From CALGKJ01 sp049322695 (GTDB lineage Bacteria > Bacillota > Clostridia > Lutisporales > Lutisporaceae), in assembly GCA_049322695.1 (NCBI GenBank), contig JBMORW010000021.1, positions 186,001 to 250,000 of the forward strand: a stretch of 64,000 bases of DNA. The letters run 5' to 3'. The position numbers and the translations under genes are program-made. Of the stretch, positions 36,439-45,195 are shown one piece after another; positions within the stretch are counted from its first letter, which is position 1, and every line of letters begins with the position of its first letter. A model generated the notes under the pieces. That model saw only the letters and a program-made list of their open reading frames with translations, did not search any database and was not told the DNA's origin.

Positions 36439-37407
36439 TCATTTGTTGAAAGTATACCTGCGGAAAAGTATTTTCCTGAAGTCATGCAAAATGCCCTTCC
36501 TAACTGTATCAGCAGGCTCATTTACCGCAATTTCAGCCATTTTCATTATGCTTTCAAAGGATCTAGCTCCTGCTATAAACCTTGCCGGATGGCAGAATAT
36601 AGCATCGGAAATGCCTATTATGCTGCAAAGCTCCTGCTCACGTTTTCCTCCCCAGGCCTTTGGCAGGCTCTTTCTATTACCTCTGTAGCCGCTTCCTCTC
36701 ACTGCCTGTATGAGATATTCATTATCTCTCGGAAAAACTACATATAGTACTTCCTTATTGTTATCTATCTCATGCAAAATGGCAGACCATGGATATGGCT
36801 TGTCAAGAACCAATATCTCAGGTCTCTCTCTCTTTCTATAAGCCTCTTCTATCAGCGCTTTGGCTTTAACTGCTGCAGCTTGCTCCTTCAATGAGTTTTC
36901 AAGCACAGTGTAAGCAAGCTCGACAGCTTCCTTGAAGGAGCTGTCATTGTACTTTTCATCAATATCCCAAGAAGGATTAAAGCCGGATATAATAGATGTT
37001 ATGTTCATGGTTGGAATTATGTTTATAGTGGTTCTGACTCCATTATCACACGCATCAATCCCCTGCAGGATTCCCAGGTCAATATGCTGGAAGACCTCAA
37101 CTGTCTCATCAGGTGACAGCTGAGGACATTTTAATTGTATAGCCTCTCTTCCGAATTTTCTCCATATTAATCCGCAGGCTGCATATGGCGTACCATTTTC
37201 ACGATACTCAAGCTTAATATTGTGATGATCGAATTCGCCGTCACCAACATCATAAACAATGTCAAGATTGCCAAGTATACTTAAATCTCTGGTTCTGACA
37301 ACCTCTATATCATATAGCAGCTTAAGAATCGCAGTTGCCATAACTTCATCTGCGTGAAACCGTCCATCGTGTGTTCCTACTCTTTTAAACTCTTTGCTGA
37401 TATTAAT
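36439..37407 (-). CDS. MYG1-family (UPF0160) metal-dependent hydrolase
   Basis: A predicted 322-residue MYG1-family protein; these are DHH-like metal-dependent phosphoesterases/exonucleases. The metal motif GTHDGRFHADEVMA, DVGDGEFDHHN, and the C-terminal LPKAWGGKREQEL and FCHPARFIAGA are all seen. The first ATG of the frame (37341) lies after the metal motif, so translation must start earlier. The frame is open upstream to 37443 and has no ATG, GTG or TTG in a suitable place. AGGAGA at 37417-37422 lies about ten bases before an ATT at 37407, which would give the protein start (M)NISKEFKRVGTHDG. I therefore propose an ATT start. A 5' copy of this gene is repeated 6 kb away. Confidence 0.85.
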   Translation of the reverse strand: MNISKEFKRVGTHDGRFHADEVMATAILKLLYDIEVVRTRDLSILGNLDIVYDVGDGEFDHHNIKLEYRENGTPYAACGLIWRKFGREAIQLKCPQLSPDETVEVFQHIDLGILQGIDACDNGVRTTINIIPTMNITSIISGFNPSWDIDEKYNDSSFKEAVELAYTVLENSLKEQAAAVKAKALIEEAYRKRERPEILVLDKPYPWSAILHEIDNNKEVLYVVFPRDNEYLIQAVRGSGYRGNRKSLPKAWGGKREQELCSIIGISDAIFCHPARFIAGARSFESIMKMAEIAVNEPADTVRKGILHDFRKILFRRYTFNK

Positions 37408-37472
37408 ATTATCACTTCTCCTATCCAGCTGAAATATAATCTAGTATTTGAAGAAGCTTCTTTAACTATACA
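37062..37472. repeat. 411-bp direct repeat, copy A
   Basis: This block covers the 5' third of the MYG1-family gene, its ribosome binding site and upstream DNA. It recurs in the same orientation at 43090-43500 with only about three mismatches (for example 37088 T versus C). Copy A belongs to the full-length gene. Confidence 0.95.
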
Positions 37473-37480
37473 ATAAAGAC

Positions 37481-37508
37481 AGAGGCCGTGTTTCAGTTCA
37501 CAGCCTCT
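37481..37508 (-). terminator. Terminator after the GH43-like remnant
   Basis: AGAGGCTGTG and CACGGCCTCT pair on the minus strand and are followed by TCTTTATT, just beyond the remnant's stop codon. Confidence 0.65.
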
Positions 37509-37526
37509 TACATCAGTATTACTCTT

Positions 37527-38035
37527 TCATTGTTGCATATAAATGCCTTCTTCATTATAACCATAATATAAGTACCACACGTCATCAATTCTGACTATTG
37601 CAGGATCGCTCATAGGCGTCTCTGGAAAGGCACTGTCATAATCGCTTATTTCTCCAGTCTCATCAAATTCTATTATGAAATCGCCGCTGCTTGTATCAAA
37701 TTTATCAGAACTTATGCTCTCATATATTGGTTCACTAAAGCTGCCATTTTCATAAGTACTGTAGCAAATGCCCTGATAACCCCAGAAATAGAGCCTTATA
37801 CTTCCATCCTTCCATTTAATAAGCTCCGGACCTGCCGCTAATCCCTGCAGCTTATTGCTTCTACTTTCTACGGCAATACCTTTGCTTACAAAATCAATGC
37901 CGTTGTCCGATACAGCCCATAGAAGCAGCTGTGTGTCACAGGTACATAATCCTTGTATTTGCTGCTTAGATCTCCTCGGTAAACCATCATATATGTACCG
38001 TCATCAAAGGGAAAGCCAGAAAGGATTATGTAATA
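37527..38035 (-). pseudogene. GH43-like five-bladed propeller protein, C-terminal remnant
   Basis: Minus-strand translation gives ILSGFPFDDGTYMMVYRGD, then after a frameshift near 37930 continues AVSDNGIDFVSKGIAVESR, LAAGPELIKWKDGSIRLYFWG and MSDPAIVRIDDVWYLYYGY, ending at a TGA at 37527-37529. Repeated blades of the type D-x-x-W-Y-x-Y-Y are typical of GH43/GH32-like glycosidases or related sugar-binding propellers. The catalytic N-terminal part is missing: homology stops near 38035, next to a transposase remnant. Both the truncation and the frameshift mark it as a dead gene fragment. Confidence 0.65.
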
Positions 38036-38049
38036 CTAAAAACTCACGG

Positions 38050-38301
38050 AGGTTTTAGGTGGTGTTTATGGAATCACTGTAACAGAAGCATTATATGCCT
38101 TGGCTGATAACGGTCTTGTGGATGTGGCATGGAAATCCAACGGGGCATCATGCACGAACTGCCAGCAAATATTACAAAGATTGGCTCAATCCAAAAGAGA
38201 GGTTACGGGAGTTCAGAGAAGCACATCTTTTGCTCTTACATGACATAAATATTCCGATAGACAATAATTTAGCCGAGCGCCTGCTCAGAATATTAGGTTA
38301 G
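38050..38301 (+). mobile_element. IS66-type transposase remnant
   Basis: The plus-strand translation ends with KYYKDWLNPKERLREFRE followed by LLHDINIPIDNNLAERLLRILG, which matches the C-terminal end of IS66-family transposases (their DNNLAER signature). Only about 70 codons remain, with no terminal repeats recognised. The fragment abuts the truncated GH43-like remnant and probably records the event that destroyed it. Confidence 0.65.
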
Positions 38302-38635
38302 TGTTTACAAAAGTGTCGCCGACATTTTGGGTTGGTTTTGCTGAGCAGCTTTTTGCCGACATATAGGAGGTTCACGTGTCGGCTTTATATTAGTTGAAGC
38401 TGTTCTTACACCATATGTACAGTAACATATTTTGATGTTTCACCTATGTGTGACGTTTCAAAAGATTTTCAAAACACATTTTATATGCTAATATTAAATA
38501 TAGAATAATTTTACATATTTACTATAAAATATTTAATATTATAGTGTTTGATAGGCACTTCATGATATTGGTGAAAAATTCCAATATAAGCTACTGAGAG
38601 TATGACCAAAAGTAAATTTTTGGAGGTAAACTAAT
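38302..38635. other. Intergenic leader of the LVIVD protein gene
   Basis: Contains a hairpin GCCGACA (38355-38361)/TGTCGGC (38377-38383) followed by TTTATATT, probably the end of older mobile DNA, and then a very AT-rich stretch that must hold the promoter of the secreted protein gene. No coding sequence is seen. Confidence 0.45.
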
Positions 38636-41600
38636 ATGCGTATATTTTTAACAATAGTATTAACTATTTCAATGTTATTAACTACACTATTCATAACTCC
38701 TTTAAATGCTCAATCTGATAAAATAGGTTTCGATCTGCTCGGACAGATTGGCGGTGTAACGCAGGCTTTAGCAGTACAGGGAGACTATATTTATGCCGGA
38801 ATTGGAATGAGGATGGTAGTTTTGAGGGATTCCAACAGCGGCTCTTTACGGCAGGTGGGATCTACCATGCCATTTCCTCATTTGATAAGGGATATTGTTT
38901 TAAAAGACAGCTATGCATATATAGCATGTGGTGGAGCTGGACTAAGGATAGTTGATATTTCAGACCCTCAAAAGCCTGTTGAGATAAGCTGCTGGGATTC
39001 ACCAGGCTATGCAGAAGGCCTAAAAATAGCAGACGACTATGTTTATCTGGCAGACGGACCATATGGTCTTACAGTAATAGATGTCAAGGATGTGAACAAA
39101 CCGGAGGTTGTCAGCAATACTTTCAGCACCAGTTATGCATTCGATGTGGACATTGCAGGCAGCTATGCGTACATTGCTGCCGCCGGAGCAGGTTTGCTGA
39201 TTGCCGATATAGCATCACCTTCAGCACCAAAGGAGCTTGGATATTTAAATACACCTGGATATGCCTACGGAGTTTCAGTTTCAGATAACATTGCATACAT
39301 TGCTGACGGCTGGGAAGGCATGAGAGTAATTAATGTTGAAAATCCTGCAACTCCTGCAGAAATTGGATACTATAAAACGCCTGGTCAGGCTTTTGGAATT
39401 AAAGCAGACGATAAATCCGTCTATATAGCAGATGCATTCAAGGGTCTAAGGGTAATCAATGTCAGTAATCCTTACATGCCTACGGAAAAAGAAAGCTTTG
39501 AAGTTTACAGGGGTCACGCCGGAAAACTGGCTATCGCAGATAATAAGGTTTATATTGCCGACAGAAACTGGGGAGTTCTCAAGGTTGACGTTACAATGCA
39601 TAAAGAGCCTTCAATGATGTCCTTCTACAGCTATTCTGTGCCTATTCCTGCAAACCTGCCGCAGGACGTAATAAGTGATACCGAATGTTTGAAGGAAATA
39701 GGAAGGCTGTATTATTTAGGTGCTGTATCCTTTTATGATGATGGTACATTCAGACCTGATGATCCTATGATAAGGGCTCATGCTGTAAAAATGCTTATGA
39801 TATCACTGGGATACAGTAAGGGAGAAAGCCTTAAAAAGGGCAAAAATATGTTTAAGGATATACCCGCTGATAATCCTGCATATCCATATATCGCTGCCGC
39901 TATAAACAATAATATTCTGGAGTCCGACAAAAATTCTCTTTTCAGACCGAATGATACGATTCTATATTCCGAAGCGCTTACAATGCTTTTAAAGGGTATT
40001 CACAGAGCTTCATCCGATAAGAGCTTCCCCGACCCGTATGAAAGAATACTTTTCAACACACGGATGGAGTTAAAGAAGACTGACGAAATGACAATGCGTG
40101 ACTTCAGTATTATTCTTTCAAAATTTATTTTTGAACTACCGGATGGAATTTCGAAAAAAACAGTTGCAGCTGATGTTTTTAGAATCAATAATGAAGGCCC
40201 GGCAGGATATGTATCAAGTATTTCAGTAGCCAGAAAATACGCGTATGTAGCTGCAGGTAGGTATGGATTTTTTATTGAGGATGTTTCAGACCCACGCAAT
40301 CCTGTACAGATAGGCTATTATGACACCAGGAGTTACACAAGAAATGTCATTATGTACGGAAAGTATGCTATCGTTTCAACAGATGATGCAATACTCACTC
40401 TGGATGTATCAAATCCTTATCACCCGTTCTGTGCAGGGTACTACAAACCAAAAAGGCAGGATTCCGCTCCTTATAGAGGAATGACACTTAAAGGCAGCAT
40501 GCTGTACGTTGCGGACGAATATGGCCTGATCATTATAGATGCAGCCAATCCATTAAATCTAATCGAGAAAGGCAGACTCAAAATTGAAGAGTTTGGAATT
40601 GCACATTCATCAAGTATTGATGTGACAGGAAATATTGCTTATCTAGGCTGTGAAAATGCAGGTATTAAAATAATTGATGTATCAAATTCCTGCAATCCCA
40701 GTATTATTGGTGAGTTGAAATATAATAATTACAATTACGTTAACAATGTAGTCATTAATGACGGGAAAGCATACATTGCAGACAGTTCGAACGAACTTCA
40801 CATTATAGATATCAGTGAACCGAATAATCCGGCAAACCTGGGGTCATATGTGACATCCGGAAAGCTTTCGACAATTGCCATATATAAAAACAGCGGTATT
40901 ATTGCCGATGGACACCTGGGGCTGATTTCAATAGACATGTCAAAGCCTTCTAATATGACTAAAAATGGTGAGTATAATACACCAGGTTTCACTAAGGATA
41001 TATTTATATCAGGTAAAAATATATTTGTTTCGGATGCAACAAACAGTGCCCTTATATTCAACATTAATGAAAAGGGGGCAAACCCTGTAAATGAAACACC
41101 TGCAAAAAGTGTGTATGATTATAACAGGTCAGTTTCCGATAACAGCCTTCATACTCAAAAAAAGAACGTAAACCTTGCCCTTTCCATAGATCAATCAAGC
41201 CTTAAAGACAATGGTATGCTTGAACAAAGCAGAAAACGTAAAAGTATAAAAATTTACACTGTAACAAATACTCATGATTCAGGAGAAGGGTCATTAAGAT
41301 GGTGCATTGAAAATGCCAGGGATGGAAGTAAAATCGTTTTTAACACTAAAGTGTTTTCTCCCATAAAGCCTGCCGCTATAGTTTTAAACAGTGGACTTCC
41401 GGCTATAAAGCAGAATAATATTACTATTGATGCCAGCAACGCAGGAGTAATACTTGATGGAAGCAAATTAAAAAGGGATAGCTCCGGAATGGAAGGTAAT
41501 GCACTTATATCATGGGGTGACGGGTTGATTGTAAAAGGCCTGCAGATTTACAACTTTCCCCAGAGCGGAATTGTTGTTACTGGAAGTAACTGCATTATAG

Positions 41601-42895
41601 GCGGTGATAGAACAAAAGGCAGGGGACTATGTGGTGAAGGCAACATAATAAGTAAAAATGGGGGATATGGAATTTGGGTATCCGGCGGTACTGCAGAAAA
41701 CAATATTATCGTCGGAAATAATATAGGAACTGATATAAGCGGAACTAAACCTATGGGAAATTTAAGCTGGGGGATATTTGTTTCTCATGGGGCTTCAAAA
41801 AACATAATCGGAGGAACCGGAAATTACAGAAACCTTGTAAGTGCAAATGATGGCGGTATTGATATAATTGGCTCGCAGACACACAGCAATACTGTTATGG
41901 GCAATTTTGTAGGAACAGATATAACAGGAACAAAGGATCTGGGTAATAAATTATCTGGAGTTGGCAGTGAAATGGGAGCTTATAATAATTTATTCAAGCA
42001 AAACCTGATATGCTGCAATGGAACCAGGGGGCTTTTCATGTTCGATAACGGCAGCGATTATAATACGGCAGTGGGCAACAATATAGGAGTTGATATAACA
42101 GGAACCAAGGAAATGCATAATAAGGAATGCGATGTAAATATAGGCTTTTGCGGAACCAACTATAACAGAATTGGAGGAACCAACCCTGAAGACCGAAATG
42201 TCATCAATAATTATCTCTATCTGTCCAGTGAGGCTGAAAATACCTTGATAATAGGAAATCATATCTCGGTAAACAAGCCCGGAAAAGAGAAATCTCAGGT
42301 TTTTTGCTCAATATATAGTGAAGCTTCCCACTTGATTGTTGGTGGTACTACGCCTGAAGAAGGGAACACCATAAGAGTCTGGAGAGATTTGGGAGGTATT
42401 GTTCTACGGGGTGATTACTGTTTTGTCAGCGGGAATTATATTGATACACTTTATCCTGAGGGGAATGACTTTCAGTACAATGGCATAAAAACACAGAATT
42501 CCAGTCACAATTACATACAGTGTAACAGCCTTAATGGTGTAAATGTTTTTATTGAAAGGTTTGCCGGAAATACTATCCGTATTAATTCTATAAAGGGTAA
42601 TCAGGTTAAAGGTATACTACTGGCTGAAGAATCAAACGGTAATATTCCGGCCCCTGTCATAACCTCAGTCCATTCGGGCGAAATACAAGGAACAGCTCAA
42701 CCCGGATGCATTATAGAGGTGTTTTCCGATATGGATAATGAAGGTCAGTTCTATGAAGGTACTGCCTTATGTGATGATACAGGCAGGTTTGTACTAAGTG
42801 GTGTAAACAGGCTCAAAGGGCTTAATATTACTGCAACAGCTACTGATTCCAAAGGAAACACATCTGAGTTTTCACAACCGTTTAAATTTAAGTAA
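38636..42895 (+). CDS. Giant secreted LVIVD-propeller / SLH / beta-helix protein
   Basis: A 1419-residue protein with a signal peptide (1-25). Residues about 30-330 and 510-810 contain repeated LVIVD-type blades: forms of Y-A-Y-I-A-x-G-x-x-G-L-x-I-x-D-I-S-x-P are seen at least a dozen times, predicting two beta-propellers. Between them (about 355-480) lie SLH-like repeats (YLGAVSFYDDGTFRPDDP, AAINNNILESDKNSLFRPND) that may tether it to the cell wall. From about 870 comes a right-handed beta-helix introduced by GEGSLRWCIENA, with repeats of G-N-N-I-G-T-D-I-S-G-T-K (about 1000-1300). The last 90 residues form an Ig-like domain. No enzyme motif is recognised. It is probably an adhesive or structural surface protein. 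TTGGAGG precedes the ATG. It lies between the two copies of a 411-bp repeat. Confidence 0.88.
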   Translation: MRIFLTIVLTISMLLTTLFITPLNAQSDKIGFDLLGQIGGVTQALAVQGDYIYAGIGMRMVVLRDSNSGSLRQVGSTMPFPHLIRDIVLKDSYAYIACGGAGLRIVDISDPQKPVEISCWDSPGYAEGLKIADDYVYLADGPYGLTVIDVKDVNKPEVVSNTFSTSYAFDVDIAGSYAYIAAAGAGLLIADIASPSAPKELGYLNTPGYAYGVSVSDNIAYIADGWEGMRVINVENPATPAEIGYYKTPGQAFGIKADDKSVYIADAFKGLRVINVSNPYMPTEKESFEVYRGHAGKLAIADNKVYIADRNWGVLKVDVTMHKEPSMMSFYSYSVPIPANLPQDVISDTECLKEIGRLYYLGAVSFYDDGTFRPDDPMIRAHAVKMLMISLGYSKGESLKKGKNMFKDIPADNPAYPYIAAAINNNILESDKNSLFRPNDTILYSEALTMLLKGIHRASSDKSFPDPYERILFNTRMELKKTDEMTMRDFSIILSKFIFELPDGISKKTVAADVFRINNEGPAGYVSSISVARKYAYVAAGRYGFFIEDVSDPRNPVQIGYYDTRSYTRNVIMYGKYAIVSTDDAILTLDVSNPYHPFCAGYYKPKRQDSAPYRGMTLKGSMLYVADEYGLIIIDAANPLNLIEKGRLKIEEFGIAHSSSIDVTGNIAYLGCENAGIKIIDVSNSCNPSIIGELKYNNYNYVNNVVINDGKAYIADSSNELHIIDISEPNNPANLGSYVTSGKLSTIAIYKNSGIIADGHLGLISIDMSKPSNMTKNGEYNTPGFTKDIFISGKNIFVSDATNSALIFNINEKGANPVNETPAKSVYDYNRSVSDNSLHTQKKNVNLALSIDQSSLKDNGMLEQSRKRKSIKIYTVTNTHDSGEGSLRWCIENARDGSKIVFNTKVFSPIKPAAIVLNSGLPAIKQNNITIDASNAGVILDGSKLKRDSSGMEGNALISWGDGLIVKGLQIYNFPQSGIVVTGSNCIIGGDRTKGRGLCGEGNIISKNGGYGIWVSGGTAENNIIVGNNIGTDISGTKPMGNLSWGIFVSHGASKNIIGGTGNYRNLVSANDGGIDIIGSQTHSNTVMGNFVGTDITGTKDLGNKLSGVGSEMGAYNNLFKQNLICCNGTRGLFMFDNGSDYNTAVGNNIGVDITGTKEMHNKECDVNIGFCGTNYNRIGGTNPEDRNVINNYLYLSSEAENTLIIGNHISVNKPGKEKSQVFCSIYSEASHLIVGGTTPEEGNTIRVWRDLGGIVLRGDYCFVSGNYIDTLYPEGNDFQYNGIKTQNSSHNYIQCNSLNGVNVFIERFAGNTIRINSIKGNQVKGILLAEESNGNIPAPVITSVHSGEIQGTAQPGCIIEVFSDMDNEGQFYEGTALCDDTGRFVLSGVNRLKGLNITATATDSKGNTSEFSQPFKFK

Positions 42896-43089
42896 AAAGA
42901 GTATTTCAAGTATATCCCTTCTTTGGTTAGTGCCGTGAGTGGGCACAAGTATTCTGTCGTCAAGCTTTTTGGGCTTATATCCACCAAGTATAACCTTGGT
43001 AAATCTTTTTATGTGCAGTTAATGGAATGGACAATCTCAATGAGGCCCAAAAAGCATTCATAATCAGAAGAGAGTTTCAAAAACGATTT
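42896..43089. other. Spacer before repeat copy B
   Basis: The DNA between the secreted protein gene and repeat copy B has a small GTGCC/GGCAC hairpin near 42932-42950, but nothing I can assign. It may be the scar of a rearrangement. Confidence 0.4.
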
Positions 43090-43435
43090 CCTGCAGGATT
43101 CCCAGGTCAATATGCCGGAAGACCTCAACTGTCTTATCAGGTGACAGCTGAGGACATTTTAATTGTATAGCCTCTCTTCCGAATTTTCTCCATATTAATC
43201 CGCAGGCTGCATATGGCGTACCATTTTCACGATACTCAAGCTTAATATTGTGATGATCGAATTCGCCGTCACCAACATCATAAACAATGTCAAGATTGCC
43301 AAGTATACTTAAATCTCTGGTTCTGACAACCTCTATATCATATAGCAGCTTAAGAATCGCAGTTGCCATAACTTCATCTGCGTGAAACCGTCCATCGTGT
43401 GTTCCTACTCTTTTAAACTCTTTGCTGATATTAAT
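43064..43435 (-). pseudogene. Truncated second copy of the MYG1-family gene
   Basis: The first 112 or so codons are almost identical to the intact copy, including the AGGAGA site and ATT start region. Identity ends at 43090, after LGILQ, and the frame runs on as EIVFETLF to a stop. It lacks two thirds of the protein and cannot encode a functional hydrolase. Confidence 0.9.
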
Positions 43436-43500
43436 ATTATCACTTCTCCTATCCAGCTGAAATATAATCTAGTATTTGAAGAAGCTTCTTAAACTATACA
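43090..43500. repeat. 411-bp direct repeat, copy B
   Basis: Same orientation as copy A at 37062-37472, offset by 6028 bases with no gaps and about three base differences. Such high identity in non-selected DNA suggests a recent duplication or gene conversion. Confidence 0.95.
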
Positions 43501-43509
43501 GTTCAGAAA

Positions 43510-43542
43510 AGAATGCTGTGATTTGATTTATCACAGCATTCT
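43510..43542 (-). terminator. Terminator of the MBL hydrolase gene
   Basis: AGAATGCTGTGA and TCACAGCATTCT form a perfect twelve-base stem just beyond the stop codon. The run after it on the minus strand (TTTTCTGAAC) is T-rich. Confidence 0.8.
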
Positions 43543-43546
43543 TCCT

Positions 43547-44428
43547 TCAGCTATTGCTTTTTTGCAATACAAAATATTTATATAGTACATTAAGATTATT
43601 CTTGTGTATAACTGTGCACTGATCCATATCGAGCTTCTCCATATTTGGCATACAGTCTTCAAAAGTAATCGACAGAACTTCTTTTTTATCAGCATTATTT
43701 TTTAGCATTTCAGTAATTTTCTTTTCAAGATTATCCAAATATTCCAGCTGTTTATTTACCATTGCTTCAGGCTCTTCTATATGCCCATGTCCCGGTATTA
43801 TAAGTGCATAGTCGTCACCCTTAATCATATTCAATGTCGATTTATAAACATCAAGCCACTTACCCGCACTGATAATTGGCGGTTCATTACTTGAAAGAAC
43901 ATCTCCGGCTATCAATATATGCTTATCCATTATTTCAATGCTTATATGCTGGTCCTTATTATGACCAAAGGTATCAACTATTTTTAGCTTGTTCTTCCCC
44001 AGCTTTATTATCTGACCATTCTCAGTGTTTTTATAATCATATACCTCCGTATCATCCGTCTTAAAATAACTCAGCTTTTCAATGTGATCGAAATGATGAT
44101 GAGTAATAAAAATACTCTTAAGCTTCAGACTGTTATTATCTATATACTCCTTAACACATTCAATATTTCTTTCAGCGTAGCCTGTATCTACTATAGCTGC
44201 TTCCTTCCCAGACACTATCAGTGCCACGTTTACTTTGTAGCTGTCGTCATATACAGCAAAAACGCCTTCACATATTTGCAGCATTCCGTCAACCTCTTTT
44301 ATTTCTGCAATATCGATGGGCTTGCTTGCAGCTTGTGCAGGCTGCAGTCTGCTAATGGTAAAAATCACTGCTGCTACAGTAATTATCGCCAATATCACTC
44401 CCAATAGTAGTTTTATCCTGTTTCTCAA
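43547..44428 (-). CDS. Exported MBL-fold metallo-hydrolase
   Basis: A 293-residue metallo-beta-lactamase-fold protein with an N-terminal membrane or signal segment (about 6-27), so it acts outside the membrane. The zinc motif is THHHFDH (near residue 110), followed by IAGDVLSS (a metal-bridging aspartate) and IIPGHGH (late histidine). The family includes hydrolases of very different substrates (lactonases, thioesterases, phosphodiesterases), and a beta-lactamase role is not implied. TTCCCCC on the plus strand gives GGGGGAA before the ATG. It appears monocistronic, bounded by terminators on both sides. Confidence 0.86.
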   Translation of the reverse strand: MRNRIKLLLGVILAIITVAAVIFTISRLQPAQAASKPIDIAEIKEVDGMLQICEGVFAVYDDSYKVNVALIVSGKEAAIVDTGYAERNIECVKEYIDNNSLKLKSIFITHHHFDHIEKLSYFKTDDTEVYDYKNTENGQIIKLGKNKLKIVDTFGHNKDQHISIEIMDKHILIAGDVLSSNEPPIISAGKWLDVYKSTLNMIKGDDYALIIPGHGHIEEPEAMVNKQLEYLDNLEKKITEMLKNNADKKEVLSITFEDCMPNMEKLDMDQCTVIHKNNLNVLYKYFVLQKSNS

Positions 44429-44512
44429 TATTCCTTCCCCCTTAAACAGTAATATATAAAGGTAGCATTTTATATACTATATCTATGTTATGGTAATTCT
44501 ACCACATTCTCA

Positions 44513-44547
44513 GGAAAAAGGAAACTGGATTTCTGTATAAAGTTTCC
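44513..44547 (-). terminator. Terminator of the phosphatase-methyltransferase pair
   Basis: GGAAACT and AGTTTCC pair around a 14-base loop, with TTTTTCC following on the minus strand. Confidence 0.65.
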
Positions 44548-44589
44548 GTTGTACTGCTGAAAAAAACTAAAGCTGTACACTGGTTAATG

Positions 44590-45150
44590 CTATACTTCCA
44601 ATTCTTCCGCTGAGATAAACTCCATGCCATCAAATCTGAAGTATACTATACACGGCATTTTGTCTATAATAGACCGAAACCCGTTGTATCTAAAATCAGG
44701 ATTGTAGTAGTTGATAATTGTACTGAGGGCTGTCCCATGAGTAGCTATGGCAATGCTTCTCCCTATGTTGTCCTTTAATACCTCATGAAGAGCTGATATA
44801 TTCCTTTCCTGTACCTCTCTCAGGCATTCTCCTGCTGACAGCTTGTACTCAAAATCCTCCCACTGTTTTTGAGTAAATGTCTTGAAATCCTCAACCCACT
44901 CACCTATACACCTCTCACGGAAATCATGTATTGTATTTATCTCAAGGCAGTTCATGTCGGCAAAGTGTTTGATTGTATCTATGGATCTCTTATAGGGGCT
45001 TGAATATATGACAGATATACCCTTATCAGCTAATGCTTCCGTAACTCTCCTTGTGTCTTCATATCCCTTTCGGGATAATGGGCGTATCAGGTCTTCCTTA
45101 ACTGAAATATCAGGCTCTGCATGTCTGATAAAATATACTTTGGTTTCCAT
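44590..45150 (-). CDS. Histidine phosphatase superfamily protein
   Basis: A 186-residue protein of the phosphoglycerate-mutase-like histidine phosphatase family. It begins VYFIRHAEPD (the catalytic RHxE motif), then IYSSPYKRSIDTIK (second arginine), and ends the core with IAIATHGTAL (second catalytic histidine). Such enzymes dephosphorylate sugar phosphates, nucleotides or cofactors, and the substrate here is unknown. The chosen ATG at 45150 is ten bases after GGAGG; an ATG nine bases earlier is too close to that site. It follows the methyltransferase gene by 45 bases and is probably in the same transcript. Confidence 0.88.
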   Translation of the reverse strand: METKVYFIRHAEPDISVKEDLIRPLSRKGYEDTRRVTEALADKGISVIYSSPYKRSIDTIKHFADMNCLEINTIHDFRERCIGEWVEDFKTFTQKQWEDFEYKLSAGECLREVQERNISALHEVLKDNIGRSIAIATHGTALSTIINYYNPDFRYNGFRSIIDKMPCIVYFRFDGMEFISAEELEV

Positions 45151-45195
45151 TATAGCCATACCTCCGTTATCAGTTCTAAAATGTCCTGTAAGTAT

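Noticed and set aside
43547..44428. MBL-fold protein as an antibiotic-resistance beta-lactamase
   Set aside because: The HHHFDH motif is shared by the whole superfamily, and nothing in the rest of the sequence points to beta-lactams.
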